A program made the translations under genes and the position numbers. Below the pieces are notes generated by a model. That model was not told the DNA's origin. It searched no databases and worked only from the letters and a program-made list of their open reading frames with translations. From NCBI RefSeq assembly GCF_000235365.1, contig NC_016450.1, positions 868,001-932,000 on the forward strand: a DNA stretch of 64,000 nucleotides, in the 5' to 3' direction. Below are positions 57,293-64,000 of this stretch, in pieces (the first letter of the stretch is position 1; the number at the start of each line of letters is the position of its first letter). Source of the DNA: Eremothecium cymbalariae DBVPG#7215 (lineage: Eukaryota > Ascomycota > Saccharomycetes > Saccharomycetales > Saccharomycetaceae).

Positions 57293-59496
57293 CTACCTCA
57301 TACTTTTACCGGGAAGCATGGAGCTTCCTAACTGCTCCGTACCAACGTAGGTCCAGCCGCCAAATTGTTGCTGGATGGATTCACTTAAGAAGTCATTGAC
57401 GACACTGTCGACTGGTTTTTCCCTTGTGAATTCTTGGTCAAAATTACTGGTGTCTAGAGCACTTGTGACTGGGGGCTTGTATGGAGGGATGTAACCCTTC
57501 ATCCACAATCTTTTCCAACTTAGTTGACTGAAGAATGGATGGCGTTTGATTTCATCAGGACCGTTGTAGCCTAGTCTTCTTTTTGGATCACGACATAATA
57601 ATTCTATTAACAAATCCTTGGCATCTTTATCGAAGCCATCTGGAAACCGCAAAGGTTCTTGTAGAATTTTCTTATACATTTTGGGGACATCTTCATCGTA
57701 ATACGGCGGCAAGCCTGTTAGCATTTCATATAATAACACACCAAGTGTCCACCAGTCGACAACCTTTGAATAACCTTGGCCTAATAATAATTCAGGAGCA
57801 AGATATTCAGGAGTTCCACAGAAGGTATTTGTTTTGTCCTGATCTTTCATATTTAGCTTGCATAGACCAAAGTCACAAAGTGCGATGTGCCCCTGATAAT
57901 CCAATAGGATGTTTTCGGGCTTCAAGTCGCGGTAGATGACATTTAAACTGTGTAGAGTTTCTAAAGCGCATAACAATTCTGCGGTGTAGAACCTAGCCCT
58001 TGAAAGATCAAATCTACCCTCTTTCTGCAAGTGGAAAAACAACTCACCACCATTAATAAATGCAAGGACCAAATATAGTTTTTCTGGAGATTGAAAGGAG
58101 AACTTTAACGGTACAATGAATGGATTGTCAACTCTGGCCAAAACTGTGCGTTCGGCAAGGGTATGCGTGACTTCAGACTTCGAAACTATATATGACTTTC
58201 TGATCGCCTTCAGAGCATATATCTTATTAGTGTCTTTTTTTTGACTTGCATCACCTTACCAAATGAACCTTTCCCAATCACTTTTAATAGGTCAAAGTCG
58301 TCAATACTTAAAGGATTATTCTTCGAAGACTTATAATCAATGGTAATGTTAACCTTCCCTAGTCCTCTGTCGAGGTTTAACCATTGATGGTTATATAATC
58401 TGATATTGGCAGATGACTTAAACTGCAAATTTAAAGGTAATTGAAACGAGTCTAAATGGATATCCATATTATTATTCACTTTATTAAGCAAATCATGCAA
58501 GTCTGGATTCTTTGAACCGTTTAATTGCTGCCAGGTTTTCGAAGGAAGCAAAATAGATGGTATACGGGCGAACACATCAATTTTCAAATGGGGTAATTTA
58601 CGTGTAACATCGAAGGTGGATATTTTATTAAAAACAGGATGTTTCATATTACCAGATTCTGGCTCAATGGTGGCAACAGTGTTGTCAAATTCAATAGTCA
58701 AATAAACAAGTGGATTCAAGCCCTCAGGATCAGGTAACACTATGGTAGCAGGTATGTAGTTGGTAGCAACATCCCCCGGTATCAACTTATCCTCATCCTC
58801 ACGCAATGTCACCTGTTCCATAGAGGAAATCAACTCATCAACCGAGTTTGCAACGTTGCGAGATGGAGTTGAATTCACTCCTGACGATAATAGTTTCCCA
58901 AGAATTTGCCGGTTAGAAGTTATTGCAAATGGAAGCTTAAAAGATTCTCCGCTGTATATCTTAATCGTCATAATACCACTTGAATTAGATACTAGCTGCT
59001 CCGTCCGAGGTGTTTCTTCAGATGCTGCTACTGAAGACTGGTTCTGTTGTTGTGACAGTTGCTGCTGCTGCTGCTGCTGCTGCTGTTCACCAGCCGGCAT
59101 TCCAACCCGCTCCTCATCAGCAACATCCGTTGTATCAGAACAAATATCCCTGTAGCTTGAATGCGCCGAAGAATTGATGTCCGTACTTCCACCATTAGCA
59201 CTCGCCGTGGACACATCTGTGGATAGGCGTACTGGTGCAATTGAATTAAGAGTAGCAACAATCGTCTCTTTCCGATCTTTTGAACTGCGGGGGATATCTA
59301 ACCGTGTTCCATCGCCATTCGCATTACCATTGTGATTTAAAACATGAGAAGCTGATGAGCGCCTACTCAGATGTGACAAAAGCCCGTGCTTCAGGCTATT
59401 GTTGTTGGTGTCTTTACCATCTGTTTCCTTCTCCTTGTCCTTTTCATCTTTGGACCTACCAAACTTCAACTTGTTTGTTAGTTTCCAACCGTACAT
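57293..59496 (-). CDS. YPK1: AGC-family protein kinase Ypk1/Ypk2, with a one-base frame break
   Basis: TORC2- and Pkh-regulated kinase controlling sphingolipid synthesis, actin and membrane stress. The first part (59496-58210) starts MYGWKLTNKLKFG, has a CAG-encoded Gln run (about 135-145), a C2-like N-terminal region and the start of the kinase domain (GKGSFGKVMQVKKK). At the eight-A coding run 58242-58235 the frame changes by one base. The following frame reads DTNKIYALKAIRKS, so the catalytic lysine sits right after the break. It continues in the same frame as the second large ORF (YRDLKPENILL, DFG, FCGTPEYLAPE) to the hydrophobic motif FGGWTYVG. One missing A gives about 734 residues (680 in S. 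cerevisiae). Without repair the product would lack nearly all of the kinase domain. Confidence 0.93.
59064..59092 (-). repeat. CAG repeat encoding poly-glutamine in YPK1
   Basis: CTG on the plus strand repeated about nine times, encoding QQQQQQQQQ followed by LSQQQNQ. It lies in the divergent N-terminal region, upstream of the kinase domain. Confidence 0.85.
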
Positions 59497-59998
59497 GATA
59501 TATGCTGGTACTCTTGGGTAATATGGATCTTTCCAAAACGGATGGAACTCGAAGAATAACTACTTTTATTTTATGTGTTCTTGTTTTGTTGTTCTCAACT
59601 GTAATCAAGTTCTTTATAATTGTTTCTTTTTTGTTCTTAACTTACGTTAAGTTTGCTGGTCCCAGCAGCAAAGCCCCGTAGCAGAAACGATGAAGTTGTA
59701 TACATCGTTGATGTTAGGATATAATTAGAACCAAGGCTGGGACATGAGTAGCATCAGTTAGCCACGTAGCAGTTAATTCGGCGGTCAGATGGATGTTTAA
59801 AGCATCAAAAGATTCTTATATATTTTTCCCATACTATGCATGTGATACATATAAAAAGACTACATCTGTGTTAAGAAATTTAGATCGTTTCAATGATATG
59901 GACTAGGAGACGCTACCATTAGGGCTATGTAAGTAATAATAGGCTGACCGAACAAAGTTACTCTTAATTGTTGGCGGTGATACATATATAGTAGAATA
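59497..59998. other. Intergenic region between YPK1 and PGM
   Basis: About 500 bp with T-rich stretches and no recognised element. Confidence 0.6.
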
Positions 59999-61702
59999 TC
60001 AAGTGCGGACTGTAGGCTCATCGGTGCCGATGTAGTGTTTGAACTTCAAGTGTTGTAGGATTGCAGCTATATCGACGTGCAGAAATTCACTAGCGGTCAA
60101 GGAGTATTCTGACTGGTCGTTGGTGTATCTTTCAATGTACACTCTAATTGTGGCACCGGAAGAACCAGTGCCTGATAGTCTAACGACATAGCGGGTGCCG
60201 TTGGATAGTTTAATGAACAAGCCTTGGTGGTCTGAGACGGAGCCATCAAGATCAGTGTAGCTGAAGTCTCCTGTGTCGACAACGAGAACTGATGGCCAAG
60301 GTTCGAAGGGCTGACCGATGACGGACTTGTCCTCAACAAATTCTTTTAGTAGATTCATAATGTTGGCGGCGTCGGAAGTAGAGCAGTTTTCGAAATCGTA
60401 ACGGGTGAAGAACGTACGACCATACTTTAACCAGAATTCATCCTGAATGGCCTTTATAGAAGCAGGTTTTTCAGGGTTTCTCCTGTTATAAATGGCCAAG
60501 ACGTTTAACCAGGCGATAATGGCCCAGAGACCATCTTTTTCTCTGATATGGTCGGACCCAGTACCAAAGGATTCTTCTCCACATATAGACAACTTTTTGG
60601 AGTCAAACAAGTTACAGAAAAACTTCCAACCAGTTGGAACCTCGTAACAGTTCAAGCCATGCTCCTTTGCTACCAAGTCAATTGCGCCGGATGTTGGAAA
60701 AGACCGGGCCAAGCCGTGGATGCCGTTCTTCGCAAAATATGGAATTTCTTGAGCGTACTCTGCAATGATTGCAACAGAATCACCTGGCGAAACGAAAGCG
60801 GGTCCAGCACCGTAGATCATGTTTCTATCACCATCGCCATCAGAGGCAGCACCAAAGGCAATTTGTTCCTCGTCTACCCTGCTTACCAAATCATGTGCAT
60901 AGGTCAAGTTTGGATCAGGATGCAAACCACCAAAATCTGGCAGCGGGGTACAGTGTTGCAAGAAGTGCTCAGGAAGCCCCAATTCGTCAACAAATATAGC
61001 CCTGCCATATGGTCCAGTAATACCATTTAAAGCATCAAACAAAATCTTGAAGTCATATTCAGACTGTGCCTTCTGTAAGAACGACTTGATCAAGTCAAAA
61101 TCAAAAATTTCCTTCACCAATTTAACATAGGCCGCTGTTGTGTCAATAATGTCAACCAACAAATCCCCATACTTTTGGTCGGTGCCGATCCTGGATAAGT
61201 CAAGCTTAGGAAATGGCTCGACAATCTTGTAATGTGTTAATTTCTTCGATATCTCATACATGGCACTTGTGACCTTTTCAGGAGCAGGGGCGCCATTAGC
61301 CAAGTTGTACTTTATACCAAGATCGTTGTCTGGGCCACCCGGATTGTGCGAAGCAGTCAATATAATACCACCGGTGACCTTCTCAGCGTATGTCCTAATC
61401 AAATGTGAAGCAGCTGGAGTAGACATTAAACCGTTCTGACCAATAATCAATTTTTTGACTCCATTTGCTGAACCCACTTCAGCAATCTTTTGCATCACAA
61501 CATCATTGTAGTAGCGACCATCTCCACCAACAACTAAAATCGCATCTTGGCATCCTTCTGGAATAGCCTCAAGGATTGCTTGAATGAAATTTTCTGTATA
61601 ATGCTCTTGCTGGAACACTTTGGTCTTTTTCCTCAAACCAGAGGTTCCAGGCTTTTGGTCATGGAACGCTTTAGTAGGGACGAGCTTCACGGAATGAGAC
61701 AT
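59999..61702 (-). CDS. PGM2: Phosphoglucomutase (Pgm1/Pgm2)
   Basis: Interconverts glucose-1-phosphate and glucose-6-phosphate, linking glycolysis with UDP-glucose, glycogen, trehalose and galactose use. The 567-residue protein (569-570 in S. cerevisiae) starts MSHSVKLVPTKAFHDQKPGTS. Landmarks: the catalytic phosphoserine loop TASHNPGGPDNDLG with Ser118, the magnesium loop SDGDGDRNM, the sugar-binding GEESFGTGSDH, and the phosphate-binding C-terminal RLSGTGSSGATIRVY. PGM1 (YKL127W) and PGM2 (YMR105C) are the two S. cerevisiae copies of this one gene. It is between YPK1 and YKU80, combining both sister orders. Confidence 0.97.
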   Translation of the reverse strand: MSHSVKLVPTKAFHDQKPGTSGLRKKTKVFQQEHYTENFIQAILEAIPEGCQDAILVVGGDGRYYNDVVMQKIAEVGSANGVKKLIIGQNGLMSTPAASHLIRTYAEKVTGGIILTASHNPGGPDNDLGIKYNLANGAPAPEKVTSAMYEISKKLTHYKIVEPFPKLDLSRIGTDQKYGDLLVDIIDTTAAYVKLVKEIFDFDLIKSFLQKAQSEYDFKILFDALNGITGPYGRAIFVDELGLPEHFLQHCTPLPDFGGLHPDPNLTYAHDLVSRVDEEQIAFGAASDGDGDRNMIYGAGPAFVSPGDSVAIIAEYAQEIPYFAKNGIHGLARSFPTSGAIDLVAKEHGLNCYEVPTGWKFFCNLFDSKKLSICGEESFGTGSDHIREKDGLWAIIAWLNVLAIYNRRNPEKPASIKAIQDEFWLKYGRTFFTRYDFENCSTSDAANIMNLLKEFVEDKSVIGQPFEPWPSVLVVDTGDFSYTDLDGSVSDHQGLFIKLSNGTRYVVRLSGTGSSGATIRVYIERYTNDQSEYSLTASEFLHVDIAAILQHLKFKHYIGTDEPTVRT

Positions 61703-62106
61703 TGAGACTCCTTGTAGTAGTAATGTTGAAAGTATAAGAAGATGAAGAAGTAATTTCAGCTTCTATAGTTGTTTAATTGTGGAGGAACCAATCTATAGCT
61801 CCAGAATTTTGAATTGATGTGTTGTGCTTTGCGTTTTATACATATAGCCTTTTTTGCCGTTTTCTCCACTCCCCGCTATCAGTGGAAGTCCCAACATTGC
61901 TAGGAGGTGATTCGATGCCGTAAGACAAGAGCGGAAATGGATGTCTGCCTTCGTTATAAGGATGGCTCTAGTACGATTTACACGGCCAATTATGTAATTA
62001 GTGTATTATTCGTGGATTAATATAAGAAATCAAGTGAGATATATAAATATTTAACATAAGTTTACGTAAGGGTATAAGGCAAAAACTATTAAAATTGGAC
62101 AGAAAA
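61703..62106. other. Intergenic region between PGM and YKU80
   Basis: About 400 bp holding the PGM promoter and the YKU80 3' flank. Nothing specific was recognised. Confidence 0.6.
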
Positions 62107-63942
62107 TCAAGGTCGCATGGATTTCCCAATGGAAAGGAGTTTCTCGAGGGAAGGAATATTTGTGTCAATGTCATTATCGTCGTCGAAGATTTCATCTGTT
62201 GGGGCAAATTGGTTTGGGTATTCCACCTTCTCAGCGAGCTTGACGCCCAAGCCCAGTTTCAGTTGACTTGCCAGGTCAGCAGTGGCTTTAGGGGCACGTG
62301 GAGCGATCTGCTCCATTAGAGAGTCTGCCATATTGCCAATTGAAAAGGCATTTTCCTGTCCAAGGATGAACCTTTGGTGGAAATAATCTAGAAGAACCTG
62401 CTTTTGGCGATGAATTGCAATTGCAGGGATACAGATCGGATCCGAGACTTCCTGCAGATTAGGGTCAGACGGCAGTGGTAGTGAACTATCTTTCATGAAG
62501 GAAGTAAAAGGCTGTATTGAGCTGTTAGAACACCAGCTGGTTTCACTGTGATGCTCAGTAGCGTCTGAATCCATATCCATTAAGTCTACCAATTGGTCCA
62601 TTTTAGCATCCATGTCCTCATCTTTAGGATATTTGTTTGTGAAGGGTAAAAAGTCGCAAGCACGCTCGTCTTCAGCAAAGGGCAATCTGCATAGCACTAA
62701 AGCACGTTTTGGTTCCGCCTCTGGATTATCCGAAGTGCGTTTTTTCAAGTTTGAACCTACCAGCAACGGGCACAGCACGACCATCTGCACTTCACTGTTA
62801 TTTTTCTGGACATATCTAGCAATTGCCAGCTTTTTAGATGTTATCATTGCATCAACTAGAGCTGAAAATGCCATAAAATCAGCTTCAGAACCCTCTCTCG
62901 TATCTGCAATGATATAGACCGATTCACCGCATAGATATTGTCTTGGAACATTAAAAAGATCGATGAATCCACGAATATCCAACCCTGGAGTGGTCTGGTA
63001 GATTCTTTCAGATGCAAGCACGTCAGGTAACGAGATATAATCAGCTCCATAGCGGAATGCCTTGACAATATGATCCTTCGACACAGTAATAGCTTCGTAT
63101 TCCTGATCCTCTTTCTCACTGGGTTCATGTATCTCGTACTCGACAACAGACTTTAACGGTATGTAAGACCCATCCTCGGTCTTCTGCACTTGTTTTCTGC
63201 TGAGCGACGTTACAGCTTTTGTAGCCGGATATCCTTCCACATTGATACACATGCAATATGGATCATCCTGACAAGACTCAAGGTTTTTGAAATCGGCACC
63301 CAGCCTCAGCTGTCCTTGGAAGACCCTTACAGGCTTTATAGGGCGATGGTTGACTTGTTCAATCGTATGAAGCATCTCTCCAAGTGTAAATTTCATGGAG
63401 CCCTCATGCAGAGATACAAGTTTCCCCCATTTGGTCTTATGAAAATCATCCGGGAACTGCTTACCACCACAATACACCAAGATCAGCCGTAGATCAAGGT
63501 TTGCTTGTATCACTTCCAACTCATCGTCATCTATATCCAGCCCATCCAAATCATCTGTCACCGCAACTAACTGCTTCAATACCTTCTTTTTCTTAAACTT
63601 TTCGTTTATCTGGACACCAACAGCAAGCAACGCTTCTAGCATATAACTCCTATCATTCTCCAGCAGATCCAATTCTCTAAGAGTCCTTAACCTCTCGCAT
63701 ATCTTAACCAACGACCGCAGATCTAAAGGCGCAGTAGGCGGATACACTTCAAACATATTCCTAACATCACTGCTGTTTTTCTCCATTGAGCAGTTGGCCA
63801 ACACGACCTGCGTGTAATCGGTCTTTCTAGCTTTTTGGCACTTTTCAAACAGTGAATACTCCAAATAAGCCTCGAACTTTTGAAGATGCTCTTCCATAGA
63901 GGCAGAATAATCAATTAGAAACGTAGTGCATTCCTGCGACAT
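62107..63942 (-). CDS. YKU80: Ku80 subunit of the DNA end-binding Ku complex
   Basis: With Yku70 it forms the ring that binds DNA ends for non-homologous end joining and protects telomeres. The 611-residue protein (629 in S. cerevisiae) starts at the ATG giving MSQECTTFLIDYSASMEEHL; four residues further up the frame starts only from a TTG. It has an N-terminal von Willebrand-like domain (DYSASM), a central Ku core beta-barrel (about 240-470; VEYEIHEPSEKEDQEYEAI, RYGADYISLPDV) and a C-terminal helical arm (QVLLDYFHQRFILGQ). No Ku80 C-terminal DNA-PK-binding domain is present, as in yeast. It lies next to PGM, as YMR106C to YMR105C. The window ends 58 bp upstream of its start codon. Confidence 0.95.
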   Translation of the reverse strand: MSQECTTFLIDYSASMEEHLQKFEAYLEYSLFEKCQKARKTDYTQVVLANCSMEKNSSDVRNMFEVYPPTAPLDLRSLVKICERLRTLRELDLLENDRSYMLEALLAVGVQINEKFKKKKVLKQLVAVTDDLDGLDIDDDELEVIQANLDLRLILVYCGGKQFPDDFHKTKWGKLVSLHEGSMKFTLGEMLHTIEQVNHRPIKPVRVFQGQLRLGADFKNLESCQDDPYCMCINVEGYPATKAVTSLSRKQVQKTEDGSYIPLKSVVEYEIHEPSEKEDQEYEAITVSKDHIVKAFRYGADYISLPDVLASERIYQTTPGLDIRGFIDLFNVPRQYLCGESVYIIADTREGSEADFMAFSALVDAMITSKKLAIARYVQKNNSEVQMVVLCPLLVGSNLKKRTSDNPEAEPKRALVLCRLPFAEDERACDFLPFTNKYPKDEDMDAKMDQLVDLMDMDSDATEHHSETSWCSNSSIQPFTSFMKDSSLPLPSDPNLQEVSDPICIPAIAIHRQKQVLLDYFHQRFILGQENAFSIGNMADSLMEQIAPRAPKATADLASQLKLGLGVKLAEKVEYPNQFAPTDEIFDDDNDIDTNIPSLEKLLSIGKSMRP

Positions 63943-64000
63943 AATTCTGGTCAAACGGGTGAGACAACGGAAACTACTATATGAATACCAACGCTCCTTC

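Overview
The window is a gene-dense piece of a budding-yeast (Saccharomycetaceae) nuclear chromosome. Thirty protein-coding genes are recognisable, almost all with a clear Saccharomyces cerevisiae counterpart. Several blocks interleave S. cerevisiae regions that lie on two different chromosomes: YGR055-057 with YLR357-362, YMR231-234 with YOR294-296, and YKL119-127 with YMR100-106. That pattern is expected of a lineage that branched before the whole-genome duplication. A point centromere with a CDEII of about 163 bp (twice the S. cerevisiae length, as known for Kluyveromyces and Eremothecium) fits a Kluyveromyces/Eremothecium-type yeast. The species cannot be fixed from sequence alone.

Layout. 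1-267: 5' part of MET14 (minus, with an intron). 268-1812: very AT-rich centromere region with CDEI/CDEII/CDEIII, matching S. cerevisiae CEN11, which also lies between MET14 and VPS1. 1813-6957: VPS1 and PAP1. 7875-22165: MUP1, RSC1/2, ADE13, LST7, VPS38, DCR2, a YLR361C-A-like small gene and STE11. 22326-35449: PEP5, FUS2, RRS1, UAF30/TRI1, a YOR296W-like Munc13/C2 gene and RNH1. 37108-41489: FAA1/4 and CLD1. 42185-63942: MUB1, VPH2, SRT1, OAC1, DGR2-like, SRP21, SSH4, RRN3, YPK1/2, PGM1/2 and YKU80. No tRNA, rRNA, transposon, LTR or CRISPR was found.

The genes are ordinary housekeeping and do not form one pathway. Themes that recur are endosome/vacuole traffic (VPS1, PEP5, VPS38, SSH4, LST7, VPH2), sulfur/methionine supply (MET14, MUP1), mating (STE11, FUS2), chromatin (RSC) and ribosome biogenesis/Pol I (RRS1, UAF30, RRN3). 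RRS1 and RRN3 both carry PAC- and RRPE-like promoter motifs.

Two things stand out. First, there is a set of long perfect or near-perfect inverted repeats with almost no spacer: a 54-bp palindrome in the VPS1/PAP1 intergenic region, a 42-bp palindrome and a 15-bp-arm hairpin inside RNH1, a 20-bp-arm hairpin 3' of RNH1 and a 15-bp-arm hairpin in the DGR2-like gene. Their sequences are unrelated to one another, most sit in GC-rich islands, and inside genes they replace conserved codons without changing protein length. Second, four genes (PAP1, VPS38, DGR2-like, YPK1) each carry a one-base reading-frame break at a sense-strand A run, each short by exactly one A. Sequencing or assembly error is the simplest reading, but the pattern is regular enough to check. 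Three genes (MET14, VPS38, UAF30) have short spliceosomal introns not present, to my knowledge, in their S. cerevisiae orthologs.
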